Shown: in pieces, positions 23,111-33,451 of the stretch
Position numbering within the stretch: the first letter of the stretch is position 1
How the letters are laid out: each line of letters begins with the position of its first letter
DNA from: Anthonomus grandis grandis
Taxonomy: Eukaryota; Arthropoda; Insecta; Coleoptera; Curculionidae
Assembly (NCBI RefSeq): GCF_022605725.1
Contig: NC_065548.1
Span: 47,609,131 to 47,673,130 of the forward strand
DNA length: 64,000 bases
Direction of reading: 5' to 3'
Notes under the pieces: generated by a model
Seen by the model: the letters and a program-made list of their open reading frames with translations, nothing else
What the model was told of the DNA's origin: nothing
The model's database searches: none
Position numbers and translations under genes: made by a program

Positions 23111-23918
23111 TTTCCGCCTGGACTTTCAATAGGTGGTTCTTGAGCTTGGATGTGACAATTTCTATATACTTGGAGCCAAAAAGATTTAAAATAGCTTTAG
23201 CACAAGGAATCGGTCTATTTGCAAAATTTATTGAGAATAAATTCCTGCATTGTACCAGCGAGAAAAAACTGGGACATTAAAATTTAGGTTTTCAATTGGG
23301 ATGATATCAGGGCGTTTCGAAGGCCACGGTAAAACTTGAATTCGTCTTTCGTCTAGATAGTTATGAACTATACGGGTTGTATATATATAGGAGCATTATC
23401 ATAGACCACACCAACCGGTGGCATCATAAAATTTTTCAGGATATTGCAATATCCTAAGGCATTAAGCCTTCCCTGCACTACTTGAAAAACGCCTGGTCCT
23501 CTAAAACTAATCCAGGCCCAAAAGTTTATACTAAAATGTCCACTTTGATTAGTCTTATGTGTATATCTTTTATCAAATCTGGTATTAGAAGGCTTGACGG
23601 TTGACCAGAACCTTGATTTCTTACAATAGCTCCATATTCTGCAATTTTTGCCTTAGCTGAGGAAACGATATTTTTACTACTGCCCAATTCTTCTGCGATT
23701 CTTTTTATAGAAACTCAATCGATCAGACGAGTGTATTTTATCGCTTTTTGTCGAGGAGATACTGCAGGCATTTTGAAAGAACGATTTCAGAACGAACATC
23801 AAAAATTATTCTAATAGACCAAGAGATTTAGCAGATTTTGCTGTCCCATTTTTTTTCCGGCACGATAGTACTGCCAAGTTGCCTCCTGAACTTTTTCGGA
23901 AGGAGTATAAACTGCCAT
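23111..23918 (-). pseudogene. Second Tc1-like transposase fossil
   Basis: The minus strand starts 'MAVYTPSEKVQEATWQYYRA' and, after frame changes, shows 'KRIAEELGSSKNIVSSAKAK', a Tc1-type helix-turn-helix. Near its end it reads 'VHNYLDERRIQVLPWPSKRP' then 'DIIPIEN', the 'WP--SPDLNPIEN' block carrying the final catalytic Glu of DD34E transposases. Multiple stops make it non-functional. It borders the mariner-like fossil on its left. Confidence 0.65.
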
Positions 23919-24189
23919 AATTTAAATATTTAGAAAAATTAAAATAGCGCTTTAAGATTCAACAGTATGCCGTTACACAGCAAAATGAGGTCTGCTGATT
24001 GTGCTGTGCCGCTTATCAACCAGAAAGTAAGCAAGAAGCGTTGTTGCCATTTATTATGCCTAGGTGTAGTTTTCTATTCGCCAACCTGTATACATTGGCA
24101 GGGTTGTTCTGCAAATCAAGTGCTTGCTTTCGTGGGTTTGCATAAATTTTCGTGTGATGGAATTTTTTACAAAAAAACGATATGTAAGT

Positions 24190-24290
24190 AAACATACACC
24201 ATAATGCTCGAACTTAAGTAGAAGTCTATTATGAGGAATCTTGTCAAAGGCTTTGTTAAAATCCAGGTAAATAATGTCGTCAGGCTTCAT
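24190..24290 (-). pseudogene. Reverse transcriptase palm fragment
   Basis: The minus strand encodes 'MKPDDIIYLDFNKAFDKIPH' and 'NRLLLKFEHYGV', the 'DxxKAFD-(V/I)-H--L--KL--YG' motif with the first catalytic Asp of non-LTR reverse transcriptases. Coding similarity stops after about 32 residues. It may belong to the same element group as the fragment at 24445-24822, but the order on the strand is wrong for one continuous copy. Confidence 0.6.
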
Positions 24291-24366
24291 CCATTACATG
24301 TGCTCAGTCATTATTAGACATATTAATAAATTTGTTGTTTTGTTTAAAACTTTCTAGTGTGATACT

Positions 24367-24830
24367 TTATTATTATTATTTTATTAGATAAAAGCCAAGA
24401 ATTTACATTCTCTATTGCTCTATGAACTAAGTAGGCATTACAATTTATTTCAATAAATCTTCAAATATCAGCTTCCAAATTTTAACACTAAACATGTCCA
24501 ATTTATCCAGATGATACTTGAAATAGTTTACAGAAGGAGCAGTTATGACATCTACGGATAACGAATTCCAAACATCAAACACTCTATTAGGCAAAAACAT
24601 TTGACGTGTTTTTGTTTTATACATCTGTTTTTTTAATTTTAAAGTATCACCGCGAAGTCTAATATCCCGATTTCTTTCAAATAGTTCGTTTAGATCAGAG
24701 CCCAAATAATTATACAGGATTCTGAATGTAAAAATTAAATCACCACGAAGCTTTCGTTCATCAAAAGTTAGCAAGTTTGCATTTGAAAGTCTCTCGCTGT
24801 AGGTAGGTCTCGGCATACGCAAACCATATG
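24367..24830 (-). pseudogene. 3' end of a non-LTR retrotransposon (ORF2 C-terminus plus TAA tail)
   Basis: The open minus-strand segment 24822-24445 contains 'YSERLSNANLLTFDERKLRG', 'DLIFTFRILYNYLG', 'TRQMFLPNRVFDVWNSLSVD' and 'APSVNYFKYHLDKLD'. 'RR-RGDLI-T-KI' followed by 'F--RV---WNSLP--VV-A-S---FK--LD' is the usual C-terminal signature of CR1/Jockey-type ORF2 proteins. A small TAA/TTA run (about 24367-24382) may be the tail. The rest of the element is missing, as expected from 5' truncation. Confidence 0.65.
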
Positions 24831-24877
24831 TAGATCATGTAGCGCGTCGCTGCAATAATTGAAGTAAATTTTATATT

Positions 24878-24927
24878 AAGAATAATATGATATTATTACA
24901 TACTTGTAATAATATCATATTATTCTT
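24878..24927. repeat. Perfect 23-bp inverted repeat
   Basis: 'aagaataatatgatattatt'-type sequence at 24878-24900 is followed after four bases (tact) by its exact reverse complement at 24905-24927. It touches the end of the next reverse transcriptase fragment. Confidence 0.9.
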
Positions 24928-25175
24928 ATTTTAAGATTGGCATAATCAAAAGCCTTAGTTAAATCACGGAAGACAGCTGCGGCATTATTCTTTTGACTAA
25001 GATTGACGTAAAGTTTCTCTTCTGCGTCTTTAAATATTGGCAGAAAAGCCTTAAAAAACTTACTTATAGCTTCAGACAAAACAGTTAAAGCACAATCAGA
25101 AAATTTTATATAGATGATATATAACATTTTCTGATTGTGCTTAGAACTACAACTAGATATCTCAAAAAGTGACAT
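24928..25175 (-). pseudogene. Reverse transcriptase palm fragment with an internal hairpin
   Basis: The minus strand shows 'KLYVNLSQKNNAAAVFRDLT' and 'KAFDYANLKI', the palm motif with the first catalytic Asp. The upstream half of the open frame contains a 17-bp inverted repeat (25088-25104 with 25126-25142) that is not part of the protein family pattern. Coding similarity stops at the 24878-24927 hairpin. Confidence 0.6.
25088..25142. repeat. 17-bp inverted repeat
   Basis: 'aagcacaatcagaaaat' and 'attttctgattgtgctt' are exact reverse complements separated by 21 bases. Confidence 0.9.
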
Positions 25176-25519
25176 TGTTGGGAATGTGAATTTTTAATAA
25201 TGCCATATTTCTTGAAAATTTTTTATTGGTTGTTTTTCTGTATTATTGGTTAACCTTTATTTGGTTGTGGAAGATGGATTGCTTTATGAAAACCAAACGT
25301 GATTCTCTCAAAATTTCTTTTTGGTTCATGAATAAATAAGTTATCCACTTGTGTTTTTGATATTCCAATTTCCGATTTAATTAGTTATCTAGTTGTGAAT
25401 AAAACATTTTTATGAAAATATTTAAAAAGTCATTTATTAACAAATGGATAAAATACATCCCAAATAATAATTATAACAACAAAAACAAACAACTTAAGCT
25501 AATCACTTTCAAATCCAGA

Positions 25520-26720
25520 CTCCTGGTAATTTTTTATTTTTTTTTAATTTTTTAGGTCACCTTTGTGTGGCAAATTTTCATAAAATGAAGCTGGAGGAGC
25601 CTGTTTGAATAGAGAATTCAAGTCGTCGTCATACTTTTTTTGATATTGGTAAGACTGACGCGTATAAAGGATTGCGTTCTACTAATAAAAAACCACCCTT
25701 GGTTCCTGTTCGTTTTGTACAATCAAGACTTCTAAACTCTTCTTTTTCAAAGGACTCTTTAAACTTTATTATGTATGGATTTTCTTTAAAAAGTAGAGCC
25801 AGCAGATTTTTTGCCAGCTGACTGGTTCACCCTTTAAGTCTTCTTTGCGGATTGTCATGTTACTATCCACGTAAGATTTTCAATCTATGAATTGATGATG
25901 CGACATTTCGTGGACAACGTAGGGTCTGTCACCGTTTCTTCTTGCACTGCGAGCAATTGTCTTTCAGTCCGCCAATTCACTTTCCACACTCGCTGCTGCT
26001 CTGTTGTTATTGCTGAATGCATGGAGTCATATTCCATTTCACTATGACCAACAACCATCAACTTTAAATCTATTGTATGCAAATTAGGTAATTCTTGTAC
26101 TGCAGTCAAGCACATTCCTACTGTAAACTTATTTAGATTTTGACCGCCACAACGGTCGCTAAAGCATGAAAATATCTGAATAAACATGTTGGAATTTTAC
26201 AACTTCCTCTCTTGCCATCAATTTCAGACCAAGCAAAATAATCACCTTCATGTGAAGCCACATTCTAATTCGTAAAATTGAAAGACTTGAAACGCTATTT
26301 ATAAAATTGGGCATTATTTTTCGGATCAGTTGTTGCTAACAAAACTTGCTGAAGATCAAAATTACAGCGTACAAATTGTTGTCTGCGTCTGCATCCTGCG
26401 CTCGTTCCTTATCATTCCTTTTCTCCTGTCGTGCTTGATTTTTGGCCAAAAGGTGACTTATTGCAAGTTTTCTTCTAATTGATCCTTATTTGCACCGGTT
26501 TTGTAAGTCATATAAGTACGACATTGGTCTTTTTTAGATAGTAAGATCCTAAATTATATTTTTCATTACAAATTTTCCGGTATGTAGGTGGCTTAGCCAG
26601 TTCCAAATTCTGTTCCTATCTTTCCTTGGCGTACATTCCGTACAATTTATGTTAAGAGAGGGATCCAGATATTTCCTTTTTGAATGTGAACGACAATACA
26701 AATTCGGTTGTCGAATAACA
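25520..26720 (-). pseudogene. DUF7869-like protein gene, degenerate copy 1
   Basis: Pieces in minus-strand order are 'SHSKRKYLDPSLNI', 'NEKYNLGSYYLKKDQC', 'LAKNQARQEKRNDKERAQDA', 'ASHEGDYFAWSEIDGKRGS', 'FSDRCGGQNLNKFTVGMC' and 'LKLMVVGHSEMEYDSMHSAI'. The same block order is found in the better copy at 43881-50275 ('YSDQCGGQNRN', 'VSGHSYLACDRDFG'). I recognise it as the insect multicopy protein type that carries a DUF7869 domain; the spaced Asp/His residues look like an RNase H-like nuclease fold, and repeated copies suggest a transposon origin, but that is inference. Frameshifts and stops are frequent. Confidence 0.55.
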
Positions 26721-26724
26721 CTAA

Positions 26725-27680
26725 TGGCGAAAATTTAATAATCTGCAGGCAAAGAGCGATATTAAACATTTTTGAATTAACAAAACAAATTAATTTATTA
26801 GTTAATTGAAGAAGTTGCAATTATATTTTTAACCTAAATAATAAATATACGCATATTATGTAAAATCTATATTAAATTTTGTGACACCCTGTATAATAGA
26901 TTGTAGTCCTGTACTGAAACCTTATTAATCATAAACAATTACAGCTATAAAAACACTAAAAAATAAAACTAATAATTGTTGATAGTCTCCCTACTTTTAT
27001 TGTATTGCAATAAAAAATACCATAGACATAACCTTAAAAACTAAACGACAATTATTTTTGCTAATTAAAGAAAAATACGGATTAAAAAACAAACTTGTGT
27101 ATTCGCTTAAATTCCTAAGAACTGCTGCAACTATTCTTTTGCTTCTGGAAATCATATGTTTTGCAAGACAATAACAAATTTCACGAGCACTATACACGTG
27201 TTGCTCCACTGTTTACCAAAGACTGAACCAACGACTGAATAAGTAAAAATGCCGTATTTATTTTGCTGCTATAACTAGGTAACTAAAGATACCTAGTTTT
27301 AATATAAAATATCACGCGTATTTAAGAAATACCTATTATCAACAATTGCGTCTGCGCAGAAACGGACTATTTTAGAAATTATCTAGTTATTGCATTAAAT
27401 AGAGCAGACGTAGTAGATGAGTTGCCAGTTAATAACTCGTTTCCTTTAGAAATTGAGTTACCTAGTTGTAGAACTAAGCCCACGATATGTTCTATGCTAT
27501 CCATGAGACTTTTTATGTATTTTTTTTTACTTCTTTAGCCTATTTAAAATGTATTTTTAAGATATAAATGTAGTGAGCCACTTCACTTAAATTGGCCAAA
27601 TTATCACACTTATTGATGTGTGTTAAAAAATGTATTTCTTATATACAGTGAAAATCCTTGAAATGAAACTAACTAAATAA
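26725..27680. other. Intron, no gene supported
   Basis: AT-rich. 'gtgacaccctgtataata' near 26880 is another ACACCCTGT terminal word. A palindromic 'ctaggtaactaaagatacctag' lies near 27274-27295. A 70-codon open frame at 26997-27209 shows no family pattern and is not called. Confidence 0.4.
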
Positions 27681-27690
27681 CATTTTTCAG

Positions 27691-27928
27691 ACTCAAGCAA
27701 ATGCAAAAGGAAGACTCGCAAAAGAGAAAAACGATCCTGAAAAGGGAAAAAGATCTGATAAAAAGCCAATTGATGTCGGTTAATATGCTATCGGGCCTCA
27801 GACCATGCACTCCGAAAGAAAAGCGAGAAAGAAGACTTTCTGGTCCCCTTAGAGTTATACAGACCAGCGGTACCACTTTAAGATCAGAAACGTCCATATC
27901 GAAGAGTACAGTTGGCACTGATGAAGAG
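27691..27928 (+). CDS. CEP350: Internal exon of the CEP350-like gene (exon c)
   Basis: A 238-bp exon between 'catttttcag' and 'gtaagt'. Its first base completes the Arg codon left by exon b, and it ends in phase 0, matching exon d. The peptide starts with the end of the coiled coil ('LKQMQKEDSQKRKTILKREK', 'DLIKSQLMSVNM') and moves into a Ser/Thr-rich, basic linker ('RPCTPKEKRERRLSGP', 'TSGTTLRSETSISKSTVGTD'). In vertebrate CEP350 the corresponding helix is likewise followed by a Ser-rich linker, as I recall. Intron length before this exon is 11.5 kb. Confidence 0.8.
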
Positions 27929-28396
27929 GTAAGTGTAAAATATATTATACAGGGTAGTAACTTAAAACTCATCTCCCTATAAAATTATTATTTAGTATGC
28001 ATTGAAATTAAAATTAAAAACTGAAGAAGTCTTTTAATCTGAAGATCCAAAACCTTCTTAATTTATTAGATTTATATACCACAAAGTTATACAGATTTAT
28101 ATATACACAAGTACATCTAAGGATTTTAGAAGTAATTGATACAATTTTTGGATTTTAAGTATTCGAATTTTGACCCAATACCTAAATGTACAAGATTGAT
28201 AAAATAACGACTGTAGAATGGCCTTTGATTCGGTTAAACAAATACACAAATTAAAACTAATAATTAATAAATCCATAATTTTAAAATAAATCAATTAATG
28301 CGTCTCGCCATAATCGAGTCACGACATAATTTCTCCTTCAATCAATCACTTATGCCAACCTAACAAAACGTAATAACTGTCAACACATATTATTAT

Positions 28397-29079
28397 AGGT
28401 TTGTTCTCACTGCAAATTTCTTACAAGTTTGAAACTGTTTTCAAACCATTCTTGATGCGCATGCGTAAAATATTACAACTTCTGATCGATTTGAAACCGT
28501 CTGTCCGAACATCAAATACGGGTTGAGTGGAGAAGAAAAATAACCTCACTTTTTTATGCCAGTGGGAAAAGGGCAATAAAATAAAACATAAACAAAAAAA
28601 AAATTACAGTACAACCTTAAAATAGCTGTATATTATTATTAGAGTTTAAGATTGTGTGATCTTCAAGTAAATCTTCTTTATAAGTCTGTGTTGGAATCAA
28701 CATAACTCGGAATCAATAAAATTCTGATCAAATTCTTCCGACAATTCAAAATCACTCATTTCCTTAATGTGTATTTTTAGACTAATCCAACAATTTAAAA
28801 TACAATTTTTCAAAACGAATATCAGGGACTATACAAAACGACAAAATACAAACAACAATTTAGAGGTTATGTTCATATTCCGAAGATCGGCGTTGACTGG
28901 CTACACGAATTCTGACACTTTGCTTGAAATAAATCTGAAAACAAGTCTAACTATCAGATGACAATCAGAAATTTGTGTAAGAACACCAAGAATCAGAAGT
29001 TTCTGTGCGAACGCCTTTTACTCTATTGCGCATGTTTAATTGTCGAAAACTTGTTTCTTACTGCTGTGAGAACAAACCT
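28397..29079. repeat. MITE with AGGTTTGTTCTCAC terminal inverted repeats
   Basis: The left end 'aggtttgttctcactgca' and the right end 'tgctgtgagaacaaacct' are inverted copies, and 'cttacaagttt' matches 'aacttgtttctta' further in. The 683-bp unit has no coding pattern. Immediate flanks share TAT, so a 2- to 4-bp target duplication is possible. A second sub-terminal pair around 'gcgcatgcg' and 'gcgcatg' is visible. Confidence 0.75.
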
Positions 29080-29150
29080 TATGACGTTATATCTAAAGGC
29101 GCGAAATTCAAATTTTAAAATTAAATACTACACTACTTTTAAAAAAAGCA

Positions 29151-29224
29151 ATTCTTCTTGTTCTTGTTCTTTTTGTTCTTCTTGTTCTTCTTCTACCTCC
29201 TCCTCCTCCTCCTTCTTCTTCTAC
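29151..29224. repeat. Pyrimidine-rich TTC/TCC microsatellite
   Basis: An imperfect run of TTCTTG, TTC and TCC units on the plus strand, just upstream of exon d's acceptor region. Confidence 0.9.
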
Positions 29225-29359
29225 TTGTTTGAGATCAAAGTGACCTGTTATGGTATTTTTATAACTGCCAGTTGTCTCTCCATTTTTTTGGTGCTTAATC
29301 CGTGATCACACTGACTACAGTTTTTCACTGTATAATTTAAGGACTTTTATATTTTTTAG

Positions 29360-29520
29360 ATTAAAAGCATCACAACGCACACTTCAAAGACACATTCCAT
29401 GGTGAATATCATTTCAGAACATTCGGATAGTACCATCACTGATCTCGAACTACCGGAACTTCCCGGAATCGGATCGGACCAGGAGGTTATTGGCAATAAC
29501 ACTATTTCCAACTTAAAAAA
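29360..29520 (+). CDS. CEP350: Internal exon of the CEP350-like gene (exon d)
   Basis: A 161-bp exon between 'tattttttag' and 'gtaagt'. It begins in phase 0 and leaves two bases of a codon. The peptide is acidic and Ser-rich: 'MVNIISEHSDSTITDLELPE', 'LPGIGSDQEVIGNN', 'TISNLKK'. This is low-complexity linker sequence with little family signal of its own; assignment rests on strand, splice sites, phase and the 1.4-kb distance to exon c. No following exon was found up to 64000, so the downstream intron is at least 34 kb or the exons were missed. Confidence 0.7.
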
Positions 29521-29546
29521 GTAAGTAGAGCATAGAATTATTTCAA

Positions 29547-29586
29547 AATATACTATGTATATTTGAAATAATATACATAGTATATT
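29547..29586. repeat. 16-bp inverted repeat just after exon d
   Basis: 'aatatactatgtatat' and 'atatacatagtatatt' are exact reverse complements separated by eight bases; the block overlaps a second, imperfect palindrome (29541-29566). Confidence 0.85.
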
Positions 29587-29597
29587 ATTTCTTCAAT

Positions 29598-30955
29598 AAT
29601 AATAATTTTTCATAAAGATAATTAAAAATAAGGTTAACTTTGTATAAGGTTATGTAGTCCAAAAATTGATAGTTTCCGGAATATTGGCAATTATTAAATT
29701 TGGCCAATATTAAAAACCACAGAAATGTCAGTATTGCTTGTAATTTCATAATTTTTTAAAAACTAATGTGCCATGGCGATTGAATTATACCCACGAAGAT
29801 TATTTAAATTTGTTTATTATCTATTGAGAATGTAACAAAGTCTTATCGCGAACATGCCAAATATTTGCCGATAGATTCCCAGAAAAACAGAAACTATCAT
29901 GTCTGTCATCGCTGTTACGCGAATAATAGAAAATTTTACAAATTTTCGCAGAGTAACAAGTTATTTTAACAAATGTTAAAAATTTCCTCCTTGAACTTCT
30001 AAACATTTTTCACATCTGCGAGTTAGCTCGTCATGGATTGCCGCTCTAATTGACCCTGGAGATAAACTTTCAAATGCTTATCTAACCCTTTCCATACAAT
30101 CCTGCTGCGTTGTTAATGGATTAAAATAAACAATATTCTTTATTCTTCCCCAAATAAAATAATCTAGAGCAGTTAAATCCGGAGAACGAGGAGGCCACAA
30201 AATAGGTCCATTATTAGCAATCCACTTGTCATTAAATGATGCGTCTAAAAATCTCATTACAGGTAGGGTTCTGTGTGGTGGTGCATATGCATCATCTCGG
30301 TAATAAACGTTTCGGTGTTCCGCCAATGGTAAATTCATTAAATATTCTGTATCCAAGCCCTCTAGAATATTTAAATATCCTTCTCATGTAAAAATTTATA
30401 CAGAATTAGAAATTTAAGCTTATTATGCATTAAATTTATAAGTGATTTGCTATTTAAGTTTTCTTTGTAAAAGTGTAATTTAATGATTCGATCATTTCTG
30501 ATAGTACAAAAAACATTAAACTGTCGGACTTCTTGATAACTTTGTAATTTCACAGCATGAGGATTTGAATCACTCCAAACATGGGAATTATGTCTATTAA
30601 AAATACAATTTTTTGAACATTTTGCATCATCAGTCCAAATTACGTCATCCAAAAACTTTTTTGTGGATTTTCCTGTACGATTGTTGAGATAAATTTACAA
30701 AACTGGATTACGAAATTACAAGCAATACTGACATTTCTGTTATAATCCATTTTCTTACTGCCGCTTCTACCGGTTACTATGACAACCGTCATGGCCAACT
30801 AATCAACAAATCCTTGAGCCGTGTTACTATGTGGCTTTTCATATTAGGCCAAATTTAAACTGCCAATATTTCGGAAACTCTCAATTTTTGGACTCGATAA
30901 CCTTAGATAAAGTTAACCTTATTTTTAATAATGTTCATGAAAAATTATAAAAATA
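29598..30955 (-). mobile_element. Mariner-like element with about 110-bp terminal inverted repeats, copy 1
   Basis: The segment near 29610-29720 ('aaaaataaggttaacttt', 'gtccaaaaattgatagtttc', 'atattggcaatt') is repeated in inverted form at 30840-30950 ('aaagttaaccttattttt', 'aaactctcaatttttggac'). The two arms are about 85-90% alike by eye. A broken minus-strand transposase lies between them. Exact outer ends are not fixed; they are within about 15 bp of the given coordinates. Confidence 0.75.
30078..30655 (-). pseudogene. Mariner-like transposase catalytic domain, frameshifted
   Basis: The first minus-strand part shows 'DDVIWTDDAKCSKNCIFNRH' with the first catalytic Asp, 'NSHVWSD' and 'QEVRQFNVFCTI'. 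After a frameshift near 30365 come 'DDAYAPPHRTLPVMRFLDAS' (second Asp), 'FNDKWIANNGPILWPPRSPD' and 'LTALDYFIWGRIKNIVY' (third Asp). Sequence and block spacing match the plus-strand copy at 31521-32574, but the N-terminal helix-turn-helix half is missing, so the element is internally deleted as well as frameshifted. Confidence 0.75.
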
Positions 30956-31223
30956 GTGGGTTTTCATTTAAAAAAATTGACTTTTAATGATTTTTTCATT
31001 TTAATTTTTAATGCTAGTTTTTAACCCCCCTGCATCTTTTTTTGCCAAATATTAAAATATACTTTAAAAGTCCTTCCTTTAAAATAAAACCAAAACTATC
31101 CAATAAATAAAGGCTACTGAAAGGGAGAAATCGGTAATTATGTTAGGGCTTATAAACATAGTTTTTCACATGAAATTAAAAATATCTCAAAAACGGTTAC
31201 ACTGAGGTATAGGACATTATATA

Positions 31224-32760
31224 CTTTTGTTAAATGGAATCCCCTGTATATTTTTACATAAATCAAAAGATAATAATTTTCTTAATAAAAAAAGTTTTAT
31301 TTACACTAATAGCCTAAACCTAAAAATAGCAAAGTTATAGCGATATTAATAATTTTGTCAAATTTAGGCAAGTTGGCCTTGAACTTTTTGAGAGCGAAAC
31401 AAATAAATCATTGTTTGAATAATAAAATGACAGTAGCCATACAGATTTTATTAAATAAAGAAATACTGACAGTTACATGTTAGCAAAGTTTATGATTTTT
31501 GTAAAATCTAACTTAGTAAAATGCCTTTTACGCATATTGAAAAATGTGATATGTTAGAATGTTACCTTGTATGTCGAAAAAATAGTGACAGAGCGCTAGA
31601 AGAGTACCGCCAGAGATTCCAGACTCGTAACTTGCCAAACCGTAGATACTTTTTAATTCTCTACAGAAGTAACGAAAACGTGTTTAAAAGAACTAAAAGA
31701 AGGAACCAATTTATAGTAAGCGAGGATGTTGAAATTTCTATTTTGGCATATTTTGAAGCTCATATGGAAAACTCAACTAGAGATTTAGCAAGAGCTCACG
31801 GTGTGAGCTTAGTAACAATTTGGCGGGTCTTAAAGAAACACAAATTTGTGCCATATAAGTATCGACCAGTACAAACATTGTTGCCTGGCGATAACGAAAG
31901 AAGACTTGCTTTTTGCAACTGGTTACGTAATGCATATGAAGCTAATGATAATATTTTAAACCATACAATTTGGAGCGACGAAGCTAATTTTTCAAACAAA
32001 GGTATGTTTAACCGTAAAAATGTACACTATTGGCCCCAAGAAAAAATCTTTTCCTTACTGATCCCAGAAATCCTCAAAATCAATTTAGTATAAACGTTTG
32101 GTGCGGCTTAATAGGAAGCCAAGTAATAGGACCTGTGTTTTATGATGGCACTTTGACTGGAAGGAGATATGTTGATCTCATATTATCTGGCGCTGGAAGA
32201 TTATTTGGATAATGTTAACTTGGAGAGACGGCAACAAATCTATTTTCAACAGGATGGAGCACCTCCCCATCAACTAAATGATGTAAGAATATTACTTAAT
32301 AGACTGTTTGACGATAAATGGATTGCGATATGTGGCCCGATTCGTTGGCCACCTAGGTCACCAGACCTAACCCCCCTAGATTTTTATTTTTGGGGTTACA
32401 TAAAAAATCAAGTGTATAAAAAAATACAGAACCGTTGATGAACTTTAAACACATATTAGGCAAATAATTGGATCAATAGATAGAAGATCAATCTTAAAAG
32501 CTACAAGACGTGTGCTTAAGTGTGCTCAGAAATGTATTGAACAAGATGGCGATGTTTTTGCTCATTTATTGTAAATTAGTAGTTTTACTTGATGTTATTT
32601 ATTTCAAAGCCAACTTGGCTAAATTTGACAAAATTATTAATATCGCTATAACTTTGTTATTTTTAGGTTTAGGCTATTAGTGTAAATAAACTTCTTTATT
32701 AAGAAAATTATTATCTTTTGATTTATGTAAAAATATACAGGGGATTTCATTTAACAAACG
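31224..32760 (+). mobile_element. Complete mariner-like element with about 155-bp terminal inverted repeats
   Basis: The left arm (31224-31378, with 'ttgttaaatggaatcccctg' and 'agcctaaacctaaaaatagc') is present inverted at 32607-32760 ('caggggatttcatttaacaa', 'tgttatttttaggtttaggc'). Both outer ends are flanked by TA (31222-31223 and 32761-32762), the Tc1/mariner target duplication. The 1537-bp unit contains one transposase gene. Long inverted repeats of this size are unusual for classical mariners but seen in some subgroups. Confidence 0.88.
31521..32574 (+). pseudogene. Mariner-like transposase (DUF4817 HTH plus DDD catalytic domain), lightly damaged
   Basis: Residues 1-45 ('MPFTHIEKCDMLECYLVCRK', 'ALEEYRQRFQTRNLP') match the DUF4817 helix-turn-helix; a second HTH lies at 'NSTRDLARAHGVSLVTIWRV'. 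Catalytic blocks are 'HTIWSDEANFSNKGMFNRKN', 'IYFQQDGAPPHQLNDVRILL' and 'WPPRSPDLTPLDFYFWGYIK'. From the second Asp (QQD) to the third (TPLD) there are 41 intervening residues. The tail closes with 'RRVLKCAQKCIEQDGDVFAH'. Frame changes near 32035-32090, 32185-32200 and 32410 and one in-frame TAA (about 32448) break it. It is still the best-preserved DNA transposase here. Confidence 0.85.
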
Positions 32761-32764
32761 TAAA

Positions 32765-33440
32765 TTTTTCACATTTTCCCGAAAACGCGATGTTCAATTT
32801 TTTTCTGGTTTTACCATTTTAATCAACAGAAAAAATCCAACTAGTTTGCTAATTTAACCGACCCTGTATGTTAAATATTAACAAAGATATCAATAGTGAC
32901 GACTTAATTAGAGGCACCCTGTATATTAGGAAAAAAAAACTTAATAAAAAAAACGCTAAAAAGAGCTTCTATAAAAAAAGGGGGAATAAAAACAAGCATA
33001 TGATCTCACCCTTATCTGCAACCTTCTAGACAAGGTGAGATATACCCCTAAAATCTTAAATAGAAAGGGGGGGTCGAGTGTCGCCATTATTTTAAAGCTC
33101 TTGAAAAATGACCACCAGCGAATGCCACATTTCAGAAAATGTTTTCTGTTTATCAAGGAAAGCAATAAATAAATAGTATATTGTATACCTAGTAGGAAAA
33201 GCTTAACATTCCCGGGCGATCGTAAAAATTGCCAGTCGAGGCGCAAGCCGAGACATAATCATATTAAAAATTTTAAATCAACATTATTATTTTTCCCTTA
33301 AATAAAAGAAGCCATGAAACATTGTTTTGTAACTACGGAAACGAAGTACATAATTTTAAATTGTCAAACTTGACGAGTGAAAAGTTTATTTGTGGCGTCT
33401 TTCCAAAGTGTTGATTTTTTAACGTTTTAAAAAGCAAAAG
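32765..33440. other. Intron with ACCCTGTAT words, no gene
   Basis: 'cgaccctgtatgtta' (about 32859) and 'gcaccctgtatatta' (about 32911) are terminal words of degenerate MITEs. The remainder, including a G-rich patch near 33065, shows no coding pattern. Confidence 0.4.
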
Positions 33441-33451
33441 TAACGTGTAAA

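Noticed and set aside
25885..26187. Reading 'SDRCGGQNLNK' as a standalone small host protein
   Set aside because: Flanking blocks in other frames match the same larger DUF7869-like protein, so it is a piece of a degenerate copy.
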